A DNA stretch of 64,000 bases from Ricinus communis (lineage: Eukaryota; Streptophyta; Magnoliopsida; Malpighiales; Euphorbiaceae), in the NCBI RefSeq assembly GCF_019578655.1, contig NC_063265.1, positions 9,768,501 through 9,832,500 of the forward strand. Direction: 5' to 3'. The position numbers were made by a program, and so were the translations under genes. Positions 36,001-49,844 of this stretch are shown here, piece by piece; the first letter of the stretch is position 1; the number at the start of each line of letters is the position of its first letter. The notes beneath the pieces are model-generated. The model did not search any database. It had not been told where the DNA came from and saw nothing but the letters and a program-made list of their open reading frames with translations.

Positions 36001-36619
36001 GTTTTTATTCTGGACAGATATGTGACAGCTGGAGCAGCTTGGCTAAATGGGGCCTTTGATAAGGTGGCAAGGGCTGGTCAGGCTGCTGGTACAAAAACCA
36101 GGGAAAAGTTCAATATGGCTGTATCCAACTTGACTGCTAAAGTAAGTCTATCAATGGCACTAATATTATCATGTAGATTGATTTATGGTCATCTTTGTCT
36201 TTGTTTAATGCAGAATTTAGTCAAGCTGTCAAGATAATATGCTGCACCTTTAAGGATATCGTAGCTGTATCCGACCCTCAGACATGAAGCTATTAATTGA
36301 TTGTTTGTTGTGGTCATGTTTTATAATCCCAAAAACTAATTGATCACCAGCCCTAAGAAACATTTGGCAAACAGATTCTTTATTTGTTTTTATACGTACT
36401 TGATATCTTGGTGGTGTGAATTGATGAATGTTGTAGTTTAGAAGTAGCCCTTAGAAATTTTAAGTTCCTTCTCCCGCAACTTCAGTTTAGTATTGTTATC
36501 ATGAAATCGATCTTAATCTATAGGAACTGTTCTTAGATGAGCAATTCGTTGCTTTATTTCTTAATGGCTTGGATATGCCTTTGTTTTCTTAATTGCAGGA
36601 ATCGCCGATTGCAGTGTAA
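33005..36619 (+). CDS. BPA1-like RRM protein (binding partner of ACD11 family)
   Basis: Exons 33005-33016, 33113-33216, 33478-33553, 34455-34526, 34605-34667, 35063-35403, 36018-36141 and a last exon at 36599-36619. The product is about 270 residues. The N-terminal RRM has an unusual form shared by the BPA1 family (TVQVKHLSDLASEREIHEFF; then RTAFVTFKDPKALEIALLL and ITPVENYVP). The C-terminal half is alpha-helical and Ala/Lys-rich (QEVVSTMLAKGSALGQDAM; ERKINDTGSAVK; WLNGAFDKVARAGQAAGTK). In Arabidopsis, BPA1 binds the lipid-transfer protein ACD11 and influences cell-death control. The first coding exon is only four codons (MQQQ). Two last exons fit in phase: 36214-36237 (NLVKLSR, 271 residues in total) and 36599-36619 (ESPIAV). 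I prefer the second from memory of family C-termini, without alignment, so alternative 3' ends are possible. Confidence 0.87.
33832..34195 (+). repeat. Triplicated 116-124 bp block in an intron of the BPA1-like gene
   Basis: GTAGGAAATTATGATCAATT starts at 33841, 33965 and 34081, and each copy runs to TTTTGGTCAAACTAAC. Copies are nearly identical, with a handful of substitutions and one 8-base difference (TTCATAAA missing before copy 3), so the expansion is recent. It lies wholly inside the intron 33554-34454. Confidence 0.93.
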
Positions 36620-39047
36620 GCTAGATTTTGGTGCCACCAGGAGCTCATTCATCAGATTTTTTGGACAAATACAGTGGACCCTTGTGTTGCTCCAATCACT
36701 GAGTTCAGAGAAAGTGTGTTGATGTTGGAGTTGCATGCTTGCGGAAGGATGAGAAGTTTGTGCAGTGTTCCCTTTATGCATATCCGTCTTTGGTTTGGCG
36801 TGTAAGATTAGTGAACCCAATATTCTTCCTATTTTCCAATATTCTTTGATTCCTAGGGTAATATGCCTATGACTTCCTTGTAATTCTGCTGTTTGCCACA
36901 ATGATTTTAAGTCAAAAAGAAAAAAATTAAAATCACATTTGCCTTAGAATGCACCATTTTCGCACAAAAGGACTTGGAAATTTGTTTTCTGCCTTTAACA
37001 TTGGATTGTAAATAACTATTTGATCCGTAAATCAGTATCGTCTTCTGGGAATTATGAAATGGGTGTTTGAAAAAAACTATCCATGGGCGCTGTAAATCAA
37101 CTAATTATTTTCACTCCTCTTGTCAACAAATTCAAAACCCACCGCTCATCAGAAACAGGTCCAATTTTTCATTTGGGGGTGTCATTCTGTTCGGGTCTTG
37201 CCCATGATAAATGAGTCATGGCTTCCATGTGCCTTTGTGGTATGTCTTCCATGTGCAATACAAAGGGAATGTTTAAGGAAATGAATATGACCAGAATGAA
37301 AATGGACGATTTGAGTATGTTAAAGAATTATAAACAATAAAATGCATTCTCAATTTCTAATAGAAATTTTAGTCTACTGAAGTTGCAGGTAAAAAGAAAT
37401 GACATATATTTAAAGCAATCATTTAATACATTAATTTAGCAATTTATTTTAGCATGCAGTGAATTGAGTTCATCCAAAGAATTTTTCTTTTTAAGTGAAT
37501 TGGAATTTACAAAAAGATGAATCTATGTAATGAACATGGTCAGTTAAGTTGAATAAATTCCACATGCATTGCCCCCCCTCTCGTTGTTATTTTTGCTTTG
37601 TTATTGTAAATAAACAAAAATTTGGGGGGCTGGTCTTCTCCATGTTAGTCTTTGCTTAATTCTGCCATTGCCAAGCAAATGCTAACCTGTCATAATCCCT
37701 ATAATAACATTGCTTATGCATGATTTATGGTCCAAGGCAACAGCTCTTCTGACTTTGTGATTGCCTTATTTTCATAGGAATATGCCCACAAATATACTTA
37801 AAGGTCCTACACGAAAAGGCTATCAGTGGTTATAGATCTCTGAGATGTTTTTCGTTTTAATAAAAGAAGCCAAGAAAAACATGATTCTTGGCTGTTACGT
37901 CCAGCAGCAAGATTTTCTCCTCTAAATCTAAATCTTGTTGGCACATTTAGTGTGCATGTGATGCCAAAGGGTTCAAAACTCTGCAAGTTGTCCTTTTACC
38001 CATAGATAGGCGGTTGCTTTCTACCATTTTCCTTCGGAAAATTAAAAAAGTGTATAAATAATATCTTAAACAGAATGTAGTAATATAGAAAACAAAAAAA
38101 GGGAAAACTCGCATTAAGTCTTACATGTGAGTAGAAAAAAGAAATTCAAAAAATTAGATTAAAACAAAAACCATTGTAATGCTAATACAAAGAATGACAG
38201 AAAAGAAGTGCATTCCCAAAAATAACATTGAGGAAGGATTTGTTGCAGGATATTCTGGTAGGGAGAGAGGGAGTGTTCCTACGAGAATATCCATGCTTCT
38301 AAGAATAGTGGTTACACCAAACAGTTATCTTTTTTCTTCTTCTCCTTTGAAGACCTCTTCCTAATGTTGCCAAATAAAACAGAAATTGAACCCTCATACC
38401 CATAGTTATCTATTTCATCATTTTCTTCTTTCGTAACTTAATCTTTTGAAATAATATACACGGTCCCTCTTCTCACGTGATGATGTCATACTTACTATTT
38501 TTATAAAATTATTTTTTAATAATTTGATAACATTTTCGACCTCAAATTTATTTATTTTAATCTCTTCTATCACATAAAAAAAAAAATCTACTTTTAGAAC
38601 TAGTAGTTTTAAATTTTTCAAGCGATGCACATAGTAAGCCGAGATGAGGCAACTTTATATTAAAAAAAATTATATCATTGAATAAAATTTTAAAATAAAA
38701 TAATAAGACTGTGTATAATAATTTTTTTATTTTTATCTATCACACCATCTTGTGCTTTACAGTTTAACTATATATTCTTTTTACTAATTTATTAAAATAT
38801 TTTTGTGATTTAATATTATATTATTTAATGATAACAATTCAAGAGTTATGTAATCTGATTTTCATGGCTTTATACTGTAAGATCTATTTTACACCTTAGT
38901 CGATTGTATTATAAAAAATATTTTATTATTGTAATTCCATCAATAATAAAAAGTTGTATTTATGTTTACTTGTTGTTTTCTAATATACTATTTAATTAGA
39001 TTATGGATACTAAATTTTATAGTGTTATATTTTAATAGTTTAAAATT

Positions 39048-39093
<46 letters not shown>

Positions 39094-39590
39094 AATTTGG
39101 AACCAAACGAACGCCAAAATGCTCGGTATCAAAATATTTCATTCCAATGACAAATCCGAACTAGCGACCGGAATATAATTTATAACTTTAGTTAAAAGCA
39201 TAAATTCTTTATTTATTAAATATTATTTTAGAGAAAAATAATATTAAATTTATAAATTGATTAAATAAATAAAATTCTGTTTTTCTTATGTTTGAATATC
39301 TGTTATATCTAAAATTGACAGGTGTAATTTAGCTAAATAAATATTTAGAATAAAATAGTTTATATAGATAATAATATTTTAATTTTCATATAATATTGGA
39401 CACAGAGTATGGATTATGCAGCATCGTAAAAGTAAAAACTTATTAGGTAAAAAGAAAGCATAGTCAGTTTTATATTTTTTTTGTCAATAAAAAATTGTTC
39501 TAAAAGTGAAAGAAAATTCAATTGAAAAAAAAAAAAAAAAGAGAAATCAAATCCATGGGCAGATCAGGAATTTCAAGCTTCAACGTCCGA
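36620..39590. other. Intergenic region with a TA microsatellite
   Basis: 3' flank of the BPA1-like gene to about 36950, then AT-rich DNA. A (TA)n run lies at 39052-39090. No gene or mobile element was recognised. Confidence 0.5.
39052..39090. repeat. (TA)n microsatellite
   Basis: About 39 bases of alternating T and A, uninterrupted. Confidence 0.9.
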
Positions 39591-39756
39591 CACGTGATGG
39601 CTGACGCAACATTAAACAACTAAAAAGAAAGAGAGAACTACCCGAAACGGCAATATTTGGTTTCTCCGTTAATTCAAGTCATTTCCTGGCAGCCTGTAAT
39701 ATCGCTACGTGGCAGTCAGACAGCTGCTAGAACACGTATCTTTTATGTGACGTGGC
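39591..39756 (+). promoter_or_regulatory. Cluster of ACGT-core elements in the ankyrin/RCC1 gene promoter
   Basis: A G-box CACGTG at 39591-39596, an ABRE-like TACGTGGC at 39706-39713, ACACGTAT at about 39732 and TGACGTGGC at 39748-39756 fall within 166 bases, just upstream of the likely transcription start (about 39790-39870). Such clusters bind bZIP or bHLH factors and often go with abscisic-acid, stress or light responses. The response itself is inferred. Confidence 0.5.
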
Positions 39757-40102
39757 TAAAGACAGTCTCTGTCTCTAGTACTTCAGACCCAACTCTCGTG
39801 CGTGTCAAACCTTGAAAACTACAAGGTCATTTTCGTCAATTAAGCATTTACTATTATAATTCCCAAAATGCCCTTCTTCCTTCGAAGAACAAGATATTAT
39901 TCCTTTCTCTTGCGTTGGTACCTCTCTCTTGTTTTGGGTATATTCTTTCGGTTCGAATTCGATTCTCCTTTGTAACAGAAAATCATTTGCCCCTTTTAGC
40001 TTATGTTTATTAGTGTTATTGAATTCTCTATCCTCTTCAGAAATAATTATTGAATTCTTTACTCTTTCTCTCTGTAGCACTTAGAGGCTTTCTCTCTCAA
40101 GT

Positions 40103-41618
40103 GTAAGTGTTTTTCAGAGGTGATGTATACATTTTATTTCACTACTTATTATCATTATTTTTACAAAAAAAGAACCAAAATTTAGTTGCTTATATGAAAA
40201 ATAGAAAATTTTGGATTCAATTCAATTTATTCTCCTTCCTTTTGGGTCGATTTTTTTTTCATTTTTTTTTATGTTAGGTTGGCAAGGTCGAATATCGTTG
40301 TTTTTGGTTATAGATTTGTTGTTTACTATACAAAGTTTGTAAATTTTCTTTGTGGGTTTGATTTAAATTAAATTATTAAATGCATTTCTTATTGGATCTA
40401 GGTGTTCAGTCTTAATGCTTGATGTAATGTTTTCGATAATGATTATAATTTGATTTTCTGTCAAGTTTGCCTTTCTTTTTTTGTTGATTGAGTGTAATTA
40501 GAGTGAGAATTTGGCGTTGTTTGCAATGCTTTTGGAACAAGCATGGAATTAGGTCTCAAAAATTTGCATCATTTTAGGTCATGTGTCTGTTGGGAGTGTG
40601 ATCAATCATTTCTAAGTCACCAGACAATGTTGTAAGATTTCGTAATTGTATTATTTTATATCTGATCAAGAGGATGAAGTGGGCATATGTTATGCAGAAT
40701 ATCATTTTATGATAGAATACGAATCCAACAATGTTAATAGTTTCAGCTTTCCTTTGTGAATAAGAGACAAACTAAATATATTCTTAAGTCAATACCATCT
40801 ATAATGTAGTTGTGCTGATAAATTTTTATTCTTTTCTACAAAGAGAAATGCTTCCGTTTCTGCATTCATATGTTTAACTGTTATGTTGAATGTTTTCTTG
40901 TACTCTGTTCGTATTCAAGCGGTTTCCTAACATGTTAGTCACTGTATCCTGTCATCCTTGAATGCACAATTATTTGTATTAATCTTTATTCTGATTTTTG
41001 CTGAGGCAGACATCCGTTATTTCTTTTCCCTTTTTAGCTGATTATTGTAGCCAAAGGGCCCGCCTTCCACATATCTTGCATAAGAGAAATAATTGTTTCT
41101 CACAACATTCTTAAGTGCTTTTAGAATGTTTTTATAGTTAATGTAGTGATTGGTATGGTCTATTCTGATCATTTTACTGATGGAGGATTTTATTGTGTAG
41201 GGTCTTGCTAAACTTGGTAATCGAAGATATCTCTTGTATTGAACTGACTTTGATGGGCACTTGTGAATGGCTCTTGGAGCTGGTTTGTGCTTGTGATGCG
41301 GGTATTGATGATGATGGCGGTGCAGCAATTTGTTATTAAGTCTGTGGTTAACGGAACTCCTCCTTTTGTTGATTACACTCTTTTGTAGATCTGATTAGGA
41401 AAACCGTTCTATCACGGACTAGAAATAATTATTTTTCCAAGGGATGGTTTAGTATCTTTATTGGGTTTCATTAATTTCTACAAACCTTATTCTGGCTCTT
41501 GACATTATGTGTTGAAAATGTATGTACTCTTAAGCAGAATCTGACAGCCTGAGATATTGGAAACTAGTCTATCAAACATAAAAAAAAATTAGTTAATATC
41601 ATTTGCCATATATTTTAG
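40103..41618 (+). other. Probable 5'UTR intron of the ankyrin/RCC1 gene
   Basis: A good donor (GTGTAAGTGT, GT at 40103) follows a pyrimidine-rich candidate leader at about 39870-40102. A consensus acceptor (TATTTTAG, ending at 41618) lies three bases before the start codon at 41622. The interval has no open coding frame. A leader intron of about 1.5 kb fits, but it is not proven without transcripts. Confidence 0.5.
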
Positions 41619-41621
41619 AAT

Positions 41622-44600
41622 ATGGAGGTGCCAATTTCAGTGCAAGGACCGAAGCAGAATATGCAAAACCAAGCTCGAAAGGGTCCATCTAATGGTTCCC
41701 ATAAAGATCTGTGGCTTGTGGTGCGAGAAGGTTCCTTGGCTGATGTAGATTCAGCGCTGGCACTACTTAAGAAGAATGGAGGTAATATTAATTCAAGGAA
41801 CATGTTTGGCCTGACTCCTCTTCATATTGCAACTTGGAGGAACCACATTCCCATTGTTAGGAGGCTTCTTGCAGCTGGTGCTGATCCTGATGCTAGGGTG
41901 CGTTACTTTTCTCTTTCTGCTGTTCAAATATGTTAGTACGGCACCCATTTTTCTCTTTCTGCTGTTCAGATATGTTCGTTCGACACACATAAACACACTC
42001 ACAAAAAAGTGTGAGATATCTTTGTTCCCTTATATTTTTGACTTGCTACTCTAGGTCTCATGTGGATAATCAATAGAGTTTTGCTTTCCAGTGAAAGGAC
42101 TAAAGCTCTATAGATTTCTTATATATATATTGTACAATTTGAAGTGCAGTAGAAATTCCATCAATTGAAAGCTAAACAAGAAAAAGTGAATAAGGAATTG
42201 CATCGATTGAAAGCCAAACAAGAAAATGTGAATAATGGGCCTAATTATATTTCTTCAAGTGGCTTCCAAGTTGCCCCCCTTTGGATTTGTTTATAACAAT
42301 TGTTGGTTTCTAAGCATTGGGATACATATAAGACACATGTATCTGGGTTGATTTTGGAAACTTCTGGTAATGAGTATTTACTCATGTAATTTTAGTTCCT
42401 CAGCAAATATCCACTTGTTTTCTTACGTGTTAGTTGTACACAAGCAGAATCTATCATTAATTATCTGTTTTCTATAAATAACTGCTTTAGTTTATGGAAC
42501 CACTTTTGACAGTCTTTGGAAATATTTCCTCATACTTATTAGTTGTGGGTGGTAAAATATTTTCCTTGGGTATTCTAGTACTGAAATCAGATCTATAGCA
42601 TTCTGATTATGTATTTGCTGAGACGTTTTTACTTTTATCACTTGTTGCAAGTCCTTGACCATTTTCATTTCAGGATGGAGAATCAGGTTGGAGTAGTCTT
42701 CATAGAGCTTTCCATTTTGGTCATCTTGCGGTAGCAAGTGTCCTTCTTCAGTCCAGTGCTTCAATTACATTGGAGGACTCTAAGTCTCGTACGCCTATTG
42801 ATCTCCTATCTGGGCCTGTATTGCAGGCCATTGGAGATGGACATGATTCAGGTTCCTACTTCTATGCTATTACATAATTGATGAGGATCCTGTTCTTCCA
42901 AAAATAATGTGATTTTTCTGAGGTATAATCTCGAACTATTGTTTGTCTCTAGTGACTACTGAGGTGTTTAGCTGGGGAAGTGGTGCCAATTACCAATTGG
43001 GAACTGGAAATGCTCACCTACAAAAGCTACCTTGCAAAGTTGATGCACTTCATAGTTCTTTAATTAAATTGGTCTCTGCTGCTAAGTTCCATAGCATAGC
43101 AGTTAGTGCTCATGGTGAGGTCTATACCTGGGGATTTGGAAGGGGTGGCCGCCTTGGGCATCCTGATTTTGATATCCATAGGTATAGTGTATGAATTTGA
43201 ATTTTTCAAGTTGCAACTTCATTTATTTATTTCAAATCATTATGAACTCAAAATGTTAAATTTGATCATTTATGTAATGAGCCACATATATTGTTGTTTT
43301 GGGTGCAGTATTGAAATTTCTGGGTTCTGTTTCTCTTTTTATCATCTTCAATTCTATGATCACAATTATTGAGATACAGATGGAATATTACAATTTTTCT
43401 TCAAGTTTTAGTGCTCAAATAATATAAGCTGTATGTTCTGCTCATGCAAACGACAATTTTCCCATTTAGCTTATAATTTTAGATTGTTATGTGAATCATC
43501 AATCTGGTGCATTTTATTATACTGTTTTCAGCGGTCAAGCTGCAGTAATCACTCCCCGTCAGTTGACATCCGGTCTAGGGTCACGCCGCGTGAAGGCAAT
43601 TGCAGCTGCCAAACATCATACTGTTCTTGCTACTGAGAGTGGGGAAGTCTTCACCTGGGGATCCAATAGAGGTAAAGTAGCAACTTCTTTTGACTTATGC
43701 ATGCCAAGATTTGCCAAGCTATTGAATTTTCAAGTGCAGTTCTGTGTTCCCTTCATTATCAGTGATATTACTAGCCATTTCTGAATCTGAAAATGTAATG
43801 TAAATTTTACTCTTTGTATCATGGATGTTATAGGCAACAAGCAACATTTCCTTTTCTATTGATATTTTTCCTGCATTTATGATTTCTACAGGATTTACCT
43901 TTTTGATATGATGATATGCAGAGGGCCAACTTGGCTACACTGTGGATACCCAACCCACACCTCGAAGGGTGAGTTCATTAAAGTCAAGGATTATTGCTGT
44001 TGCTGCAGCAAACAAGCACACGGCCGTAGTTTCTGATTCTGGTGAAGTTTTCACATGGGGTTGCAATAAAGAGGGTCAACTTGGTTATGGCACATCTAAC
44101 TCGGCATCTAATTACACCCCGAGAGTGGTTGAGTACTTGAAAGGCAAGACTTTTAAAGGAGTTGCAGCGGCTAAATATCACACAATTGTATTAGGAGCAG
44201 ATGGGGAGGTAATTTTGCCTATTTTGCATCATTACTTCATGCATAGCTAAATCTGTTAATTTTATGATTTTTGTGCTGCCTGGGCTGGGATTCGTGTATA
44301 TCTTGCTGTCGCTGATATGTAGTTGGAGTGAAAACTTATGAATACTCTGTATGATGGTAGGTATACACATGGGGTCATCGACTTGTTACTCCAAGACGTG
44401 TTGTAATTGCTAGGAATTTGAAGAAAAGTGGTAATAGCCCCTTGAAGTTCCATCGCATGGAACGACTTCATGTGGCTTCTATAGCTGCAGGCATGGTTCA
44501 CAGCTTGGCTCTCACAGATGATGGTGCATTATTTTATTGGGTGTCTTCTGATCCCGATCTTAGATGCCAACAGGTTTTATACCAAAGAACTTGGTGTCTG

Positions 44601-47600
44601 TAGATTTCCTACTCTCCACATAAATTAAATGGCAGCTTTTTCTTTTTCCCCCTTTTGTAGCTATACTCATTGTGTGGAAAAAAAGTGGTGAGCATATCTG
44701 CGGGGAAGTACTGGAATGCTGTGGTTACAGCTCTGGGTGATGTGTACATGTGGGATGGGAAAGAAGGTAAGGATAAGCTGCCAGTTGTCACTCGGTTACA
44801 GGGTGTAAAAAAAGCTACTGCTGTTGCAGCTGGTGAAACACATCTCTTGATTGTTGGTTCTCTCTATCATCCTGTCTATCCTCCCAGTGTGGTTGATTGT
44901 CATCAGAAGCAGAAGTTGCAAGATTGTGATGAAGTAGAAGAGCTTGATGAAGATTTTATGTTTAGTGATAGAGAGTCTAATCACAGGTCATCCCCTGTAC
45001 AAAAGGATGATTCTGAACAAAGGCCCGTACCAAGCTTAAAATCTCTATGTGAAAAAGTGGCTGCAGAAAGTCTAGTTGAGCCACGAAATGCTGTACAAAT
45101 GCTTGAAATTGCAGATTCACTTGGGGCAGAAGATCTGAGGAAGCATTGTGAGGTACTTCCTGTGATAAATGGAGGTTTAAAGAATGTTTAGAATATACAT
45201 CATATGCTTCAAATAACTTCTGATTCTGCCGCGCTTACTAAATTGTGAATCCCTTGGGTTAAATCTTTTAGCTTTATATCTGTTTTCTTTCAGTTTTTTT
45301 GCATCTGTTTCCAATAATTTTCGGATTCCTTCTCCCTTTTTCTAGTTAAGTCACCTGATATTTATGTACTTCTACTAATGACATTAATATAAGGAAATTG
45401 ACTCTTTAATGTTAGATTTATTACTCAAAAATGGGGAGGGGTTATTTTTTGTTCCTGGAAGAGATTTTCTTTTGACAAGAAATGCATGCTTTAGCTCATG
45501 TCATTCTGAATTACTCTACCAAAGTCATGGTTAATCACCTGCACTTGGCATCAGGTAGTTATAGTTATGCTATAAAAGAAGCTTCCATGTTTCATATTGA
45601 ATCTGTATGTATCTATTCCAAGCATCTTATCACAGTGCTTTCTTTTCTTTGATGAAAAGAAGAAACTGTACAATGGGAGAGAAAAGTATCCTTTAATGTA
45701 TCTCCTATTGCTATATTATGTTCAGACATTTTAAAACTAATGTTTTTCTCAACATGTTGTTTGCAGGACATTGCTATTCACAACCTTGACTATATTTTGA
45801 CTGTTGCATCACATGCTTTTGCAAGTGCTTCACCTGAAGTTCTTGCTAATCTTGAAAACCTGTTAGACCTAAGGTCATCCGAAGCTTGGAGTCATCGTAG
45901 GCTCCCAACACCAACAGCTACTTTTCCCGTAATCATGAATAGTGAAGAGGAGGATAGTGAATGTGATATTCCAAGGACACGAGACAATCATGAAAAGAAG
46001 TCAAGCGTGAGGATTGCAGAGCAAAGATCAGATTTCTTTCTACAGTCTGAAGATGATCCTAGCCAAGGCATCTCCAAAAGAGTTCGTGCATTACGAAAGA
46101 AATTACAGCAAATTGACATGCTTGAAGCCAAACAATCTAATGGGCGCCTTCTTGATGACCAACAACTTGCGAAGCTTGAAACAAGGTCGGCTCTTGAAAG
46201 TTCGCTAGTTGAGCTGGGTGTACCAGTTGAGATGGCTCAGCCGAAAACATCAGTTGTAGTTTCATCTGATGTCAAAGGGAATAAAAAGTCTGAGGCATCA
46301 AGAAAACAAAGAAGAAAGAGCAAACAAAAGGGAGTACAAGTGGAAACAGTTTCTGGTTTTACTGGAACTGAAGTAGCACCAAACCTAAGAAAGGATCCAT
46401 TACATGTTGAGATCTCTCAAATTTCTTTTGGTAAGGTACGTAACGATGTGAAACTCTTTAGTGAACTCATTTCCCTATCAGCAAATGTGAATTGCATCAT
46501 CCTTGATGCATCTTTTCTGTTATATATATAACTTATGGATTTGGGAGTTGGGACAGTTCTCATGGGAGTATATTGAAGGAATTTAAGAGGTAGCTAAAGT
46601 TTTAGAATGAGAATGTCTTGGTGTTTCCCTAAAGATCAATGCTTCGAGTGGACTTTGCAGTTCAGTACCTTAGGGCCTATTTGATATCATTTCTGTTTTC
46701 ATTTCTCAGATTCAAAATGTTTATTTGAAGAAAACAAGCTGAGACAATCAGAAAAACAAACTTCATTTTTTTTTCTTGGTTTTCTGGGTTGTGAAAAGTT
46801 AATTTTCTGTATTAAGAAATAAAATGATAAAGAAAAAATATTTTATGAATATATTTCGTTTTGAAAACTGAAAAACAAAAACCAAATATCAGATAGAAAA
46901 GTGATACCAACCAGGCCTTAAAAGTTGGCTGTACAAGAGCTGGGTATTTTTTCTTGCCTAGAATTAGCTTGCCATTACTTTCTCGTAGAGCTCTGACAGT
47001 TACAATTCTCTGAAGTAAACATCAAAGTTTATTTGTGGTATGTTTCAGAAAACACACAATCCTATGATACTCTTGCTATTGGAGGTTGTTATTCTATTAT
47101 ACTCCTATTTAGAAGATTATATTTTTTAAGGTCGTTATTCGCTGAATCCCCACATCTGATTTTATCATCATATTCATCCTTAGGATATTATTTCAAAACT
47201 AGTACCTGGGAGCATTTTAAAGCCATCATTTCCCTCACCCTCCTTTCCCCCTCCCTCCTCTCTTCTTCCTGCTTCAATATTTTGAATGCCTCCAAATTTT
47301 TCTCTTTACTTGGACCATAAATGGGCAGTATGGAAATTATCAGAGTGACTATCATATGCTAAGAAGGTTGTTATCATTGGGGGTCTTACACGAATTAGCG
47401 GAGAATCAGTCCGACATTAAATTTACTTTTACTAATAAGTAAAATCTGTTGAGCTTTTAAGATGTTGTGACTTTTGATAGGGGGAAGAAACCATATTTGA
47501 GGAAAGTGTAGGAGACCAAGCCTTCAAAGAGCTTGCCTTTCTTGTTCAGAAGAAAGACAGTTCTGACTTACCAAAGAATAAGAGTTCATCTCCGGCAGTA

Positions 47601-48534
47601 TCCAAGAAGAAAAATCGCAGGGGTGGGCTTTCAATGTTTCTCAGTGGTGCTCTTGATGAGACCCCCAAAGACGCTGCTCCTCCACCTCCACAAACACCAA
47701 GAACTGAGGGTCCTGCATGGGGTGGGGCTAAGGCGTCTAAGGGATTTGCTTCACTTCGGGAAATCCAGGACGAACAGAGCAAAATCAAGTTGAACCAACC
47801 AACTAGGAATAAAGATCAGTTGGATGATTATTCTGACGGTAGAAGTGAGGGGAAATTTCTGTTGAGTTCCTTCTTGCCTTCAAAACCAATACCAGTGGTC
47901 TCATCAGGTACATTGGAGGCATCTGATGCAGAAAGAAGCCCACCTCCTTGGGCTTCTGGAACTCCTCCACTTCTTTCCCGACCATCACTTAGAGACATCC
48001 AAATGCAGCAGGTACATAAAGTGACTTCATTCCCTTTTTGTGTTCTATATTTGAAAACAATAATTGGGTGCTCTAGTGGAAGTGATGATTGTTTTTAAGC
48101 TCAAATAGTATAGTACAGACACGAGTTGTTTCATTACCTGGAAGATGCTATGACAAACCTGTCTTGAACAATACATTGCTTTAAATTACCGAGTCTTCTA
48201 TCTTTTGTCCTAAAATTTGGTGTACGTGTATTAGGTCTTCATTCATGTGTTCTAACCTAATCTGACAGAACTTGCACTTGTTATCATTCTTTGCTTTGCC
48301 ATGCGGCAGGGAAAACATCCGCAGAAAAATTCCTATAGTCCAAAGACAAGGACAGCTGGATTCGCAATTTCTAGTGGTCAGGGGTCGCCATCAGATTCTC
48401 CAGGGATGAACCGTTGGTTCAAACCTGAGACTGACACTCCCTCTTCAATTCGTTCAATTCAGATTGAAGAGAAAGCTATGAAGGACTTGAAGCGCTTCTA
48501 CAGCCGCGTCAAGATTGTGAAGAACCCAACTTAA
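41622..48534 (+). CDS. Ankyrin repeat, RCC1 and BTB/BACK-like protein (IBtk-like)
   Basis: Ten exons: 41622-41897, 42674-42851, 42953-43181, 43532-43671, 43922-44208, 44361-44573, 44661-45152, 45767-46435, 47481-48011, 48310-48534. All phases agree; the product is about 1079 residues. Two or three ankyrin repeats come first (GLTPLHIATWRNHIPIVRRL; GWSSLHRAFHFGHLAVASVL). RCC1 propeller repeats at about 152-500 carry the W-G hallmark (VFSWGSGANYQLGTG, VYTWGFGRGGRLGH, VFTWGSNR, VFTWGCNKEGQLGYG, VYTWGHR). Residues about 555-640 resemble the end of a BTB domain plus BACK region (LVEPRNAVQMLEIADSLGAE). The tail is disordered, with a basic stretch (SRKQRRKSKQKG) and proline-rich parts. This order matches proteins annotated as inhibitor of Bruton tyrosine kinase-like, which in animals serve as cullin-3 adaptors. 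The plant role is unknown, and a complete BTB fold was not seen. Confidence 0.9.
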
Positions 48535-49844
48535 AGAATAACAGCAGCTGGATACTTGCTTTGGTATGTGGCAATTACCAATTAGGCTCTTCTTTTTTGC
48601 TTCTTTTTTTCAGTTCATTCCATCACTCTGAATTTAACTGTACAGACTGATTTTGTACATTCAGGTTTTAATTTATTTTAGATTAGCGGATGTACATTCT
48701 CTTCTTTAAACTAATCACTCCTTTCTTTTTTCTTGAAATAATTATAAATTTAGTTTTTTAACTTTTGATTTGGTGTTTAAATTAATTTTTTTTAATTCAA
48801 TATAATTTATATGAGCAACTTATACCAACCTTGGCAATTGGCTATAATTATCAAAACAATATTGGCTAAATTTATCAAAATCAAAACTAAAAGGAGTAGA
48901 TAGAAATCCTCCATGGAAAATCTTGGATTCTTCGAGTAAGAGAAAAGTTGCATCGTGTATGGGATTTTTGTATTCTTTTCTTTCATAGGGTGTTGTGTTT
49001 TTTTTTTTTTTTTCTTTTCTTTTTTACAGTTTTTTTTTTATTTTTATTTTTTCTTAATGAATTATCTTCTACCATGTTCTAATTTTCTTCAAAAATTTCA
49101 AATAATATGAATATATTAACAAGGAAACTGATAATTAATTATTATTTTTATTAAAAAATTAATAAACTTATATTCTTTTTCTGCAAGATACATTTAAATA
49201 GTTCTTATTAAATTTAAATAATTCTATTTTAATTAATAAGTTTTTCTTAAATATAATATTAAAAAATTAATAATAGTTGTAATAAATAGCTTTATAATTA
49301 GATAGATAAAAAAAGATATATGATATAAATCAAACATCAATTAATTAAAAAAAATAGAAAAAAGAATTAAATAATTTTAAAATATATTAAATAAGAGAAT
49401 AAGAAATTGAGTTGTTAGCAATTGGTAGTGTGTGGCAAAGAAAAAAAGGATATTTTTTTTTTGCATGCATACTATGTAATATTTTTATAAATAAAAAAAA
49501 TGATGAAATGAATCTATCTTTTGAGGAAAAATGGAAAATGAATTTTTAGTTTTGAAGGAAAAAAAGGGACAAAAGTATAATTGAAGAAGGAAAACAAAAG
49601 AAGAAAAATTGAAAAATGAGTTAAAAATAAAGAATAGCATAAGACAAAAAAAAAATAAAAAAGAATTTTTATTTTTGCATGTATGCGGTGTGTGATATTT
49701 TTTAAATGTTTTTAGTATAGTATTTTATATATATGTTATTTGTCTTTTTATTATGTCATTTGCATCATTAGATGGTGGAATAATTTGACGTGCCATATGC
49801 ACGTTACCTTTTATTTTTATTGTTTTTTTATTTTTTATTTATAT

